A stretch of 64,000 nucleotides of DNA from Anastrepha obliqua (taxonomy: Eukaryota; Arthropoda; Insecta; Diptera; Tephritidae): positions 32,390,501-32,454,500 of the forward strand of contig NC_072896.1 of the NCBI RefSeq assembly GCF_027943255.1. The letters run 5' to 3'. The notes beneath the pieces were generated by a model. The model ran no database searches. It saw only the letters and a list, made by a program, of their open reading frames with translations, and had not been told where the DNA came from. How positions within the stretch are numbered: the first letter of the stretch is position 1; every line of letters begins with the position of its first letter. Below are positions 43,800 through 54,895 of the stretch, in pieces. The position numbers were made by a program, and so were the translations under genes.

Positions 43800-44585
43800 T
43801 TAGTCTCGCGAGAGTGGGGTAGCTAAGGTGAAAGTGCTGAGATGATTCCATGTCATCCTCCATACAGCTAGCGCAAAAAGGACGTTAAGTAATCCCAAGT
43901 CTCAGAGCATGTAACCCTCGCGCATAATGCCCCGTAAGGACACCCACGACGCTTGAGAGCTGAGGTTTTGTCCTCCCCAGAATATCCTTCGAACGTCTCC
44001 GCTCCACACGTGGACAGAAGAATTTCGCTACCTTACAAGTTCCTGTACTTGCCCAATGCTCGCTAAATTGACGTGAAGCCAATCGTACCAGGAGTAGAAC
44101 GCAGGTTGTCAAGGAGATCCCGATCGTCTGCTTTCGCGGAAAAACTACTTCACAGGTCCATTGTTTGACCAGCTCGTCCGCTTTGCAGTTTCCCGTAATG
44201 TCGTTATGACCAAGTACCCAGTTCGGATGCAATCGAAAGTGAAACCAGGCATTCCCTGACCAGTTTCGAGTGCACCACAATTGAGCCCAGGGTTCTAATT
44301 GCCGCTTGGCGATCGTAGTAAATATTTACGTTCTTAACAGTTATTATGGAAGTGAGTAGCCAATCAGCCGATTTTTTGATTCTGGTTACCTCTGCTTGGA
44401 GCACACTGTACACACAGGTTACCGTGAATTCGAGTCTGATGGGAAGCTCTTTGCAGAATGACGCGTTTGGGAAGTACACCAGAAATAGTTGACTCCAGGA
44501 AAGCCTTTGAACCTTGAAGCCTTTTGCTACTTTGGCTCTTTGGAAGTTTTGACTCAACGAAAATTTCAATTGGACTCAAGCTGTT
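43800..44585 (-). mobile_element. LINE B RNase H region, copy with one frameshift, lacking its 3' end
   Basis: Two overlapping minus-strand frames (44569-44204 and 44280-43885) read YSVLQAEVTRIKKSADWLLT, NIYYDRQAAIRTLGSIVVHS, LGHNDITGNCKADELVKQ, KVAKFFCPRVERRRSKDILG and VVGVLTGHYARGLHALRLG. They align with the LINE B ORF at 34.9-35.7 kb. The 3' UTR and tail are absent; the fragment abuts the R1-like piece at about 43.79 kb. Confidence 0.85.
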
Positions 44586-45400
44586 GCAATGTGCTTTTGA
44601 AGAAAATATTTTTGAAAATTATGAGATGCGAATTTCGTTTTGAAATAATACAACTCAATAATTGCTGAAGTTATCGGAGTTACAAATTCTCAAACAGGCG
44701 AACAGGTGAACTTACTGACCCCTCTCATCACCATAATCAATTTATTCTAGAGACGAGTCGCATCGGCTTTGCACTTTGCATATCAGCAACCATTAATTTT
44801 ATCATAAATTTGTGCGTTGGTGATAGAAACACACTCGAACACTCACATACTTATGGCATACAGCCCAAACGGTTAGCAGACAATGACAGCCGGTCGATTC
44901 AACAAATTCATTTTGAGACGGTCATGGGTCAGTAGCGACGGCAGTGACCATTGCTGTCACCTGGTGAGGAAGACAAATTTTTATGCCAATAAAAATAAAC
45001 CACTTGCTTGTGGGATTTTTTACAAAGTGTTTGTCATTTGTTTGGCGCGGAGACACAACTCCGTTTCCATAGTAGAGGCAATACAAATGTGAATACATTC
45101 AGCGCATATTAAATGTGACATCAAAATAAAGGCGATTGATTCTCTGCAATGGAACGTTTAGTGATTACGAATAACAAATGTCACAGAATGTTTTCTCAGT
45201 TCTTATTGATTCTGATGAAAAATGAAGCGGCGAGCAGCGTGGCTTTTTTTCCTACTTGAGCAGAATTCGATTTGCTTTTTTAAGCTCGTTTGCACTTTGT
45301 GATTTATGGGGCTTATTGGCAAATTTCGGAAATTTATTTGCTTATTATTTAATCTTGAATAATTTGAACATGAATATATAGTTCATTTTCCATCTAAAAT
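44586..45400. other. Stretch without recognisable gene
   Basis: Mixed composition, nothing recognised; the largest ORF (44883-45092) lacks features. Confidence 0.4.
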
Positions 45401-45419
45401 GCAATAGATCCGGGATTCA

Positions 45420-45620
45420 CGACTTAAGCAAATTTGAAAAAAAAATGTCAAAAAATGTGTAATAAATATTTCAAACTTCAGACCTTCTAGAAAAATTTTG
45501 AGTATGCAGTTTTGTAGGCCATTAAATTTTGGTGTAATAAAGGGCAAGTTTAAAGTGGCTCAAATATCCTGCTGATTTTTGACAAATTTTTTTTGTTGGC
45601 GCTATTGTGCTTTTTCTCTA
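45420..45620 (+). repeat. Dispersed AT-rich repeat family, copy 2 of 3
   Basis: ATGCAGTTTTGTAGGCCATT, AAGTTTAAAGTGGCTCAAAT and GCTGATTTTTGACAAATTTT align with 3225-3335. Confidence 0.5.
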
Positions 45621-45949
45621 TAAAGCCAAGCCTGGCCATTTTTTTAAATGGCAGAAAACACCAAATATCACATCTGAGTTTTTCCATTTTTAGTAAGAGC
45701 ATAACTGTATTGAGGCGTAAAATTAATTAAACATATCAATCAATTTTTTTTGATGACTTTTTACCTAAATAAAAAAAAAAAATTTTGACAGATATAAATC
45801 TTTAATTTGAGATTGAAAGTAAGTGAATATCTATCGTTCTCATCTTAAAATATAATGTTAATTTCATGCTCGAGTATTGTGGATTCACTCCCGATAGTTC
45901 GTACACTCAGTTGACACTCTCAACTTAACTAAGGTCAGGCCAGCGAAAG

Positions 45950-46360
45950 TCTTTTTTGTGGTAAGCGTTAAAATTATTGAAATTTATCATGAAATTGGTT
46001 GACCTAACAACATATCGCAAAATTCATGATTTTTTAGTTAAAAATAATCGATCGAATGAAACGAAATAATCGTTCAAATCAAAGCTTAGTGAAAAAATTT
46101 GAAGAAACTGGTGCTGGTTCTGTTCCTTTCGGAATATTGCTGCTGTAATGCAAGACGTTCTCAATAATTAGAGTTTCACGAAACGACTGTTTGGCACATT
46201 TTACCTGCAGATGTGCTCATGGAGGATGGACACTTGAATTTTCACGTATAATTTTTAAGAGCGATTATAGAAATTTTGAATAAAAATCGACAAACCTGAA
46301 AGAATATAACTTTTCGCGCCTTTTGAAGGACTCTTTAAATATTTTCAGTATGAACAAATT
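45950..46360 (+). mobile_element. Mariner-like N-terminal remnant
   Basis: Frames give SLVKKFEETGAGSVPFRNIA and AVMQDVLNN, like the linker after the first helix-turn-helix domain (VKKFEETGSV.....RNIAAV) of DD41D-type mariners. GTTTCACGAAACGACTGTTTGGC corresponds to the following RR...T.W block (quoted in part). Heavily decayed; ends unclear. Confidence 0.5.
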
Positions 46361-46384
46361 TTTACGCTTTTTTTTAAGGTAATT

Positions 46385-46869
46385 AAGACACTGCGGTTTC
46401 GGTAGTCTAGCGTAAGTGCACTAGCCTGCCATCCCAGAGGTTATGGATTCGAATCCCAAGTAAAGCACGGTCCTCGCACTTTTCCAAATAAACTTACTTT
46501 CCCTATTTCTAAAAAATAAAAAATAAAAATTCCTCCAATTCCATTCCTCAACCCCAAACACTTCTCGTTTCCATCCTTACTTCTTTACAATCTCTGCGCA
46601 TTATTTGCATTGTGGCTGCTAACAACAAGCAAAAAACAAAGAAAAACACACAGTTACACATTGCCTCAGTGGCGCCAGCAAGAGGAAGTGGGCGACCGCG
46701 GTGATAGCGCAGACACACGAAATTTACCGAAGTCCTCAACCATCTGTGCGATCCTTCTGCCAGAAAAATGTGAGACACAGATGGCGCTCCAAACAGTAAG
46801 AAGGCGTTGTCCTTAGGCAACGAGACGCTATGCTCCCGAGAGGAGTGAACAAGGAAAAAAAAAGACACT
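46385..46869 (+). mobile_element. SINE 2, full-length, tRNA-Gly-derived, with 8-bp target-site duplication
   Basis: AAGACACT at 46385-46392 and 46862-46869 flank a 469-bp unit. Its head (46393-46467) is tRNA-like: A-box TAGTCTAGCGTAAGTG, anticodon region CTGCCAT (GCC, as in tRNA-Gly) and B-box GGATTCGAATCCC. The body includes GAGACGCTATGCTCCCGAGA near the 3' end, followed by an A-rich tail (46853-46863). I see no LINE-like tail to show its partner. Confidence 0.75.
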
Positions 46870-46989
46870 ACAGCCCGCGAAAAAACTATAGTACCTCAAC
46901 TACTACTATTATTTCTATTTTTTAATGTTCATTTATTTTTTGTAAATGTACTATTTAGTAACCAAAGCCCTATAAATCCAAGTTTCAAA

Positions 46990-47190
46990 CTCTTTACAAA
47001 AATTAAAAAAAAATTAACAGAATTTCATCTAAATCAAGTTTTCTAATGAAAATTTCTAGGAAAATTTTTGGTATCTAGTTTTGCAGCTGTTGCGTAATAT
47101 AAAAAAGTTTGAAGTTGCAAAAAAACTCCGTTGATTTCTTATAATTTGCTTCGTCAATGATGTTGTGCATTTACTCCGAATGAGATCGCA
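46990..47190 (+). repeat. Dispersed AT-rich repeat family, copy 3 of 3
   Basis: TAGTTTTGCAGCTGTTGCGT, AAAGTTTGAAGTTGCAAAAA and CCGTTGATTTCTTATAATTT align with copies at 3.2 and 45.5 kb. Confidence 0.5.
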
Positions 47191-47285
47191 AGAACTTTAG
47201 CCTGAAACTTTATTTTGTTTACCCTCGTTATAAAGAATTTAGTGGTAGGTTCATGTTCCTACTGAGGGACATTTCTTTACTCATT

Positions 47286-47815
47286 GAGTTAGGTTAGGTT
47301 AGGTTAAAAAACTGCCCTTGCGAGGGACCCTATTCACCTGATAAATAGTGTCTGGTGAGAATATCTACCAAATTTCAGAACTGGGGCTTTGTTCGCCCTA
47401 TAAGTTCTCTCGAGCGCCCCGGATCTACCCGCGGTCAGAAGGATCTCGTGACTTTGCATGTTTGCGCACTAGACCAGTGCTCGCTGAGTTGACGCTAGGC
47501 CCATCTTTCTAGGAGCAGACCACAGGTTCTCAAGGGTCTCCAGCCGTCTCATATTGCGATGAAGGGTCCCCTGCCTAGCCAGCTCATCGTCTAGTAAGTT
47601 CCCTTTATGTCACTATGACCAAAACCCAAAATGAGCCAAATATCGAAGTATTCCGATGCAATCGATAGGAAAGACAGGCATTCGTGTCAAACACACAAAC
47701 AACGAGCCTAAGGCCCTAATTGCCGATTTTTACTTCCTTTATAGTAATTACAGAAGCGAGCGACCAATCCACTTTTTAATTGCTGCTACTACTACTTGGA
47801 AAAGCACTGAAGGAA
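47286..47815 (-). mobile_element. LINE B fragment with (AACCT)n tail
   Basis: The plus strand starts GAGTTAGGTTAGGTTAGGTT (3' tail on minus). It then matches the coding part of LINE B almost base for base over long stretches (CGAGAGCTGGGGCTTTGTT-like block, CTCGAGCGCCCCGGATCTAC, TTTGCATGTTTGCGCACTAG). Between the tail and the coding block the 3' UTR is nearly all missing. Several short deletions affect the RNase H region. No TSD was found. Confidence 0.8.
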
Positions 47816-47819
47816 TTAG

Positions 47820-49400
47820 AAATCAAATGCCTTGTTAACTGAGAGGTTATCGCCAACATAACTGTTTGTTAATTGACCTTCTAGTAATGATCCATCAAAT
47901 ATTCGCAGTTGAAATTGTCTGAAGTCTACTCTAACTTGCGCAAGGTGGCGCAATACTTGACACTTTTTAACTAGACGGATGCAGTACTCGTATACAAAGA
48001 GATGAGTAATGAAGCGCGTAAAGGTCAAAATAAAGATTTCCATCACCCAGAATATTTTTTTTATTTAGTAAAAAATGTTATTCAAGAACAAAATGGGATG
48101 ATTTATTTTGCGCCGCACTATATAAAGTTGTGAAGTGGAGTCAATTCATAGAGAGACTCCGAGGCTGTAATTGTGCCAATATTGCCACACTGCATTCTTT
48201 TCTCGAAGCACTTTTTCTACAGTTTCTCACTGGCTCTTTTATGATGAATTCCATCAGACTCGAATTGGAAAAATATCTTTAACTTTGATCTTTTGCTCAG
48301 TGGTTCCATTTGCTCGAATCAAACATAGATACGCCAGTTATGTATGTATGTTTGTATGTATGTACGTGTGTATGTTTATGTATGTATGTATGTATGAATG
48401 TATAATATAACCATCAAAACATTTCCACATTTCAACAGAGCTTTTGTTGCTGAAATGTAGGAGGTGTTTATGAGTTTGAAAACAAAAGAATACTGAAAAA
48501 AAAAACATAGTTAACAAGCCAAGCAGTATTACATGTGGCATATGCAACATCTTGCGGAATTAATGTCAACACCTACAGACAGCAAAAGTAACATAAATGC
48601 AGCAAACAACAAGACCGCCAGAAGGCAACAAGAGGAGGAGAAGAGGAGGAAATGTAACATACCAACCAATACACTTGTATGGACGTATATGAATGTGTGT
48701 GTACGTATATACAAATGCATGTAACTACAAATGTAGCGCTCCATGCAGGCGCCGCTTGTTGCACATTCACTACAAACGTGCAACATTTCCTGCAAATGTT
48801 CAACACACCATCAACATGGTTGCAAGCAACGCCTTTCACTTGCTTGTCGAGGAGAAAAAATTAAGACATAAAATTTTGCAAAGCGAAAAATCTACAATAA
48901 ACACTTAAAAGCGAAAGAAAAAGTTAGACGGAAATAAAAAAAAATTAAAAGAAAAAAATATGAAAAAAATCAAAGAAAATGTTGACACTCTTGCCACACA
49001 TGCAACATGCAACGCATTTGAAAATAATAAATAGTTGCCATTTTAATGGGATGTTGAAAAATAAACGAGACATAACTAATATACAAACACACAAAAACAG
49101 GCACACAGCCAAACAAACGGACAGGCACACAGCTAAACAAACAGACAGGCAGATAGAGAATTTAGCAGCACAACAAACAGTCAGACTATTGGACAGAACG
49201 GAAAACAGGCTGGCAGAGTGATGATTACAGGCAACATTTGAGTTAATGGCAGGGCAAGCATAGTGAAAGTGGGCTGGCCAGCGGCATGTTTCTTCCAAAA
49301 ATGCAGAAACATCGAATTTTATGGGTTCATAAATTGTGATTTTTTTCTCCTCTTCTTCCCAGTTGGATATTCCTCAAGCCTCCCAGTCAAGTAAGTATAG
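47820..49400. other. Non-coding stretch with microsatellites
   Basis: (TATG)n-type run at about 48336-48400. Degenerate CAAACAAACGGACAGGCACA minisatellite at 49080-49160 (about 3 repeats). ORFs derive from these repeats. No gene recognised. Confidence 0.5.
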
Positions 49401-49765
49401 GCTGGATTGTACTTTAACGCGGTAAATGGATTTTAAATATTTACTTGTACTTTTTATGGAATCGAAGTGGGTTCTTAACTCTAAAGAATTTCTATTTGAG
49501 TTAGTTGTCGATAATTGAGGACTTCAGGCCGAGCTCAGTCATTCATAACTTTGACTTTCGACAACAACCAGCTCACTCACAAACGTAGCACTAGACATGA
49601 CAACCAAACTTATACGAGAAATTTCTTGGGTAGCAAACTAATCAACTCTAAGCACACAGTCAAGGCTGGGGGAAGCAGACCTCGAACTGGCGCATCACAA
49701 GACCGAGAGTGTACTGATAAGTCGGAGGTAGAACAGAGAAGTGGCTACCCTCAATTTTCCTAGTC
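49401..49765. other. Stretch without recognisable gene
   Basis: Nothing convincing; a short ORF at 49515-49763 has no features. Confidence 0.35.
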
Positions 49766-49769
49766 ACAA

Positions 49770-50010
49770 GATAACCTAGAACGCGGATCTTTAATATTGT
49801 ACTAAGGTATCATATACGACACCAGGCTGAGGTTTAAGTAAAGAAGTATTATACATTGAGTGTACAACCAAGAAAACCGAAAGAGTTTCAGTGGCTCAAA
49901 CAGGGATGATGCTAAATGTTGAAGACCAACAAACGTGAGAGACAAGATCAGGGTTGTACGTAGTGTCATTCTAAATGGCGCCCAAATCTGGTCTGATGTA
50001 CTTGAAAATG
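49770..50010 (+). mobile_element. LINE RT C-terminal fragment (R1/LOA-like)
   Basis: The plus strand, across frames, reads TKVSYTTPG-like YDTRLRF, then KKTERVSVAQTGMMLN-like and VVRSVILNGAQIWSDVL-like, the end-of-RT block (normally ...R.......VVHSVLLYGAPIW...AL). It ends where the LINE D copy begins. Confidence 0.5.
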
Positions 50011-50019
50011 CGACATCTT

Positions 50020-50585
50020 CTTCTTCTTGATTGACGCGATAACCTTCAATACTCGATTTTGGCCGAGTTTAGCAATGCGCGTCAGTTTTTTCTTTCTCGG
50101 GCTAACCGGCGCTAGTTGGACACAGCAAGTAAAGCCAAGTCCTTCTCCACCTGATCTTTCCAATGCAAAGGAGTCCATCCCCTTCCCCTGCTATCACCAG
50201 CTGGTACGGCATCGAATAATTTCAGAGCCAGAGCGTTTGTTTCCATTCGGACCACATGAGCCAGCCAACAAAGCCACTGGATCTTTATTCGCTGCGCTAT
50301 GTTTATGTCGTCGTAAAGCTCATACAGCTCATTTGTTCCATCGCTTACGATACCGACGGTCACCAACGTGCAAAGGTCCAATAATCTACCGCAGAATCTT
50401 TTTCTCAAACACTCCAAACGTCGCTTCATCGGATGTTGTCATTGTCTCAACTCCTGTGCCTTACGTTAGGACGGGCATGATGAGAGCCTTGTAGAGTGTT
50501 AGTTTTGTTCGTCGAGAGAGTACTTTACTACTCAATTGCCTTCTTAGTCTAAAGTAGTACTTGTTGGCAAGAGAGATTATCCTTC
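50020..50585 (-). mobile_element. LINE D fragment, copy 2 (C-terminus)
   Basis: Minus-strand ORF 50429-50112 reads LECLRKRFCGRLLDL, ELYELYDDINIAQRIKIQWL, CWLAHVVRMETNA, then RGRGWTPLHWKDQVEKDLAL. It aligns with 18360-18040, and the upstream nucleotides align to about 18510. The right edge (50585) is abrupt, where a plus-strand LINE begins. Confidence 0.85.
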
Positions 50586-50589
50586 CTCG

Positions 50590-51500
50590 AAATCATAGGT
50601 ACATCATATTCACGAGGAACTAAGGCACTATATGGGCTATATCCATTAAAGCATACTGCGCATTCCGAGCAACGTGGAATTAAGTATCATCCTACCAGTA
50701 TCGAAATCTTTGGGTCTTCCAGACTAAGATAGCATATTCCAGGGAGAATTGTCAGCCTGCGAGGCCATCTCCGATATTTTTTAAACTCGAGGCGAGAGAG
50801 CAACCTTCGCAGACAGTCAGACTGCAATAAAGGTGGTGAACTCAACCAACGTAAGCACTAAGCTTCTAAAGTAGTATATAGAGGAACTCAACTCTATCAA
50901 TTAGTGGGTAGATATCACTCCAGTATAGGTTCTGGGTCATAAGAACATCGAGGGCAACGAAAAGGCGGGTGAGGCTGCTACACTAGGATGTCATTAAGTT
51001 CAACCGAAGTTGAATCAGTAGAATTTCTCTTCCCTTCGTTTACATTGTATTGGTTTCAAGAAGGGATGCTGTAAGAACACGAACGAAGACGATTTTAGAA
51101 CCAAGTTAATGGCAGTCACTCTATGCGGTCTATCACTGAACAAAGGCTCATAAAAGACACCTACAGTCGAAACCAACTATCCAAACTAATGCGCCTTGCT
51201 ATATCAGGAAGAATTCTACCAATTAGGGAAGCTTGCAAGACCATCTCCAACATCACGAAAGCTAGAGCCAAGAAAGCTACTTTTGCGAATACTCAATTTC
51301 CTTTAAAGGCCACAAACTCACAACATCCAACTTTCAAACTTATAATGCAGTGTATCAAGGAACACAATCCGCTCAGCCAGTGGTTCGATATCACTCTAGA
51401 ATACTTATAGATTCCAGACCAAAAGAACCTTGAGGGTTAAGTGAAGGCGGATGACCTTGTTAGATTAAGATCCTCCTTCAGCTCGACCTGAGAGGAATCA
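50590..51500 (+). mobile_element. LINE E fragments: two RNase H ends in tandem
   Basis: First block: KLEARERATFADSQTAIKVV (catalytic D of the FADSQTA motif), WVDITPV.VLGHKNIEGNEKAGEAATLG (quoted with a stop; 50815-50995). Second block: QWFDITLEYL, then IPDQKNLEG and VKADDLVRLRSS (51370-51470). The two repeat the same domain end about 490 bp apart, so either two truncated copies are stacked or there was an internal duplication. Stops are frequent. Confidence 0.6.
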
Positions 51501-52265
51501 GTAGAAGATGCCTTCAGTCGGATTAAAACGGAGCTCGAATCTCTCTATTACGGGAATGCAAGTAGAGGTTGGAAGGGACTATCAACCTGTACTAAGTCCA
51601 GGAAGACTTGGACTGACGATAGCGTATCAAAAACTAAGCACTGCTAGAGTAAGGACTACCAAACATCTTAAGACTTACCGCGGTTCACAATTACTATTGC
51701 GGCATATAGAGAAGTAGTCCTGGTTTGTCAAGTGCAAGAGTACAAGTTTTTGGAAACAAATTCCCTAATAACATAGACGAAATTTCAGTCTTGCAATTTA
51801 GGTATCTTTTTCCTAGACAGAACGAAATAGCTGTAGGAAATACTACTCTTGGAGACACAACTACCAATGCAACCTTTTGGAGAGGAGAACAATTAAGTGT
51901 GCCCTAGTCCAGAAAACATAACCACTAAAACCACAATAAGTACAACTCGTCAGAGAACTTTGTACCATTGACATACTGGTAAGAGAAGTAGGGCCAGGAT
52001 ATGATAAAAAGATATTCATTCTGTGGTATAGATGTTGTGTCAGGAGCAACGAGCGTGATTCTCTCGATAACGGGGTGGGTACGCAGAAGGCAAAAATGAA
52101 TTTTACCTGAGACTAATACTAATAGGATATGGGTGCTTTAAATCATACTATTAGATATTTAAGCAAGAGAACTATTTAAAACTTCTGTGCAGAGGATGTC
52201 GACGGATTTTTCGACACGATAGGCCACTCCACCTACGCGAATATATACTAAGGAACAAGATCAGG
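51501..52265. other. Stretch without recognised gene, probably decayed LINE
   Basis: Sits between two plus-strand LINE blocks. A 69-codon ORF (51508-51717) and others show no domain I can name. Confidence 0.35.
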
Positions 52266-52269
52266 GGTG

Positions 52270-53310
52270 GGTTTCTATTGCATTGAGCTAAGAATTAAGC
52301 AACTCAGCTCTCGGCTTTCTATTCGACACAATGAAACGAGACTCAATCCGCCTAACCAAGCCTCTTATGAGAATTCCTTGCTGGCAGTGCTTCACAACAG
52401 CAACATCAGCGACCCATACACCACCAACACAAGCGTAAGGCATCTCTTCGCCATCGTCCTAGACGACGATATGAGCCAATTGAATTGCTCAAAAGAGGTA
52501 TCGTATGGAGTTTCACTAGGCATCTTGAGGACCTTGACTTCGTCGATGACATCAGCCTCATCTATCACTAACTCACTAACATGCAAACAAAGGCGGACAG
52601 ACTAGTCATGCTGGCACGCACTGTCGGAATGGAGGTCAATATCGTTAAGACCAAAGCTGTTAGAGTCAACTACAATAAAGCAAGCAATGGTTGACGGGTA
52701 CACGGTGGAATTTGTCGAAAGCACTATCACGACAGACGGCGAAGCAGATGAAGATGTCAACTGCAGGCTAAGCAAATCAAGGGTGACGTTTGGGTGAACG
52801 CATGCAGTATGGGCGAGTTCTCGAATCTCCAGGCGCACTAAACACCGAATATTTAGTTCATCTGAGAAGTCCGTACTGTAGTGCAGAAGTGAAACGTAAC
52901 TGGTCTATAACACTATCACACAGAGGCTACAATATTTCACCAACAAATGTATCCGCGTCATCTACAGAATATTCTGTACAAACACCATCAGCAACGACGA
53001 GTTGTGGAGATGACCGAATGAGGAGCCCATTCTTTAGCAAAACAATAGCAAAACCTGGCGATGGATAGGTCTTATGCATAGGAAACCACCAGATAGTATC
53101 ACCGGACCAGATTGGCACCGGACTGGAAACCGAAAGGGGGCAGAAGTAGCGGTTGGCCAAAGATTACAGATTGGAGAAGGTCGATGGTGCGCGAGCTAAC
53201 AGACGCCGACATCACATGGGACGGCGCAAAAACAACAGCCCAGAACCGCGTGCGATGGAAGTGCCTTGTCGAGGCCTTATGCTCACGAGCGAAGTGAATA
53301 AGAATATAAA
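52270..53310 (+). mobile_element. LINE F, RT catalytic block to C-terminus, degenerate
   Basis: In order: VRHLFAIVLDDDMSQLNCSK, then LDFVDDISLIYHKLTNMQTK (RT domain C; the FADD catalytic box reads FVDD, near 52545), MEVNIVKTKAVRVNYNKAS, LRWIG-like region, and finally WPKITDWRRSMVRELTDADI with AQNRVRWKCLVEALCSRAK (52.98-53.3 kb). This order matches insect endonuclease-RT LINEs ending in W..L..V..ALC. Multiple frameshifts are present. Confidence 0.75.
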
Positions 53311-54610
53311 AATAAGTGATGGGTAAAAGCGGACGAGTATTTCCTATCCTCAAATACGAAAGTGGAACTGGAAATTGGATGTGGTCAAATTATTGGAAGA
53401 TGTTTGAAATAGATGAATTGTAGTTGTAGGAATTTATTTGAGAGAAAAGAAAGTTAATGTGATAAAAACTTCCTATTATATTTATTATAGCTCCCTAACT
53501 TTTCAATCAATCTTTATTTCATGAATCGGTTAAGAGGTGCAGACAAATCCTGGGCGAATGCAATACTAGGGAGCTGGCTTAACTTTCTTTGGAGTATTGC
53601 ATACTTATAGGCGCAAGGTATAAGAAATTCACTGTTCCAAGTAGTTTCTGTTACTTTCCCCATTAAGAAGTAACTTTTTTAGTCTCAATTCAAAACTCAT
53701 CCTCTTTTCAAAAACGATTTTCATTCCTTTAATCTTCAAATCACTTTAAAAGCAGTCAAAGAACATTTTATGGCTACCGCATTTTGGCTCTAATAAATTT
53801 TACAATACGAAGATTTAAAGCGCTGGCATCTTGGCTGTCTGCTGCGGCATTCGGGGTGTCGGCTTTTAATAAATTACCAGCAATCCTGTCGCAACGGTTA
53901 TGATTATTACGACTTCAACAATAATTTTCATACCATTTAAGTTGACCAGAAAAGAGAAACGAACCAAACGAAAATAGAAATGAAAATGTAGAAAAGAAAT
54001 GGAAAAAAGTACAGCAAGAAGAAAAAAAAAGAATTATAAAAATCTTGCCACTCACTATTTGTGTTGGACAACGCACACTCACCCGCCAACGTCTCGAACT
54101 GGAGCTTTGGCAATTTTCGCAAACATTTTTCAACATTTTCATTATAAAAATTACCACAAACGTCAGCAACAACAGAAAAATAGCAAAGCTTAAAAAATAA
54201 CAACATAATTTATTGCAACAAAATGCGGCACCATTAAACGCACACAAATCAATTACGCTAGAAGTGGATAGGATAGAGCCGGCAAACAGCAAACAACTCG
54301 TGCAAATACCAAAGAGCACAAAAAAAACATGCACGAGCAGAAGTTAAGAAAAATTGTTGCAGCAAGCGTGGCAAGAATGAGAAAATCTAAAGTCAGCCGG
54401 CAAACGGCGAAGGCAGAAGTTGTTGCGGCAACGAAGAAGGATGCGGAAGCAACACAGCCGTCAGCTGCATATCGATATGCGATCAGCGTGGCTGGAAGGA
54501 GGAAAGCAACCGCTAGAAAGCGATTGAATAAAGAAAGAGCAAGGGCAAATGTGGCCTGTAAAGGAGGTGGATTGGTAGGTTTATATTGGCAATGACGCAG
54601 AGACGACGAC
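53311..54610. other. Stretch without recognisable gene
   Basis: A 88-codon plus ORF at 54329-54595 is Lys/Arg/Ala-rich with no start context or partner and is probably spurious. Nothing else is recognised. Confidence 0.4.
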
Positions 54611-54618
54611 AATGTGCG

Positions 54619-54895
54619 AGGGTGATTTGAAAAGTACGTGCAAAAATAAAAACTATTTAACCGGACGGAGTAAACCTTTTTTATTTTTCGACATAGTTTT
54701 CTTTTAGGCGTATACTTATCGTCCAACGCTGTTCTAGTTTGTTGATCGCTTCCGAATAATAGGATTTGTCCAAGCTGAGGCTATTCGTTTCTGCTATCAC
54801 CGCCTCGTTTGAATAAAATCTTCTTACAGAAAGACATTTCGAAAAATTGTGGAACAAATTGGGGAAGAAATTCATAGCGTTTTTACCGAATAATT
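54619..54895 (-). mobile_element. Mariner C-terminal end (irritans-like)
   Basis: The minus strand reads FFPNLFHNF..., then RRFYSNEAVIAETNS, KSYYSEAINKLEQRWTISIR and a final ENYVEK with a stop at about 54688. A terminal GGGTGATTTGAAAAGTACGT follows on the plus strand at 54620. That ending and the C-terminal YVEK are typical of irritans-type mariners. Only the last ~70 residues remain. Confidence 0.7.

Noticed and set aside
46393..46467. A possible tRNA-Gly gene
   Set aside because: The stems are imperfect and the sequence is fused to a 390-bp body inside a target-site duplication, so it is the head of a SINE.
48679..49298. Several ORFs of 60-117 codons
   Set aside because: They come from ATGTATG and CAAACAGACAGG simple repeats read in several frames.
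54329..54595. 88-codon Lys/Arg/Ala-rich plus ORF (MHEQKLRK...)
   Set aside because: Not supported by promoter, signal or known domain; the opposite strand is equally open (157 codons), which points to base composition.
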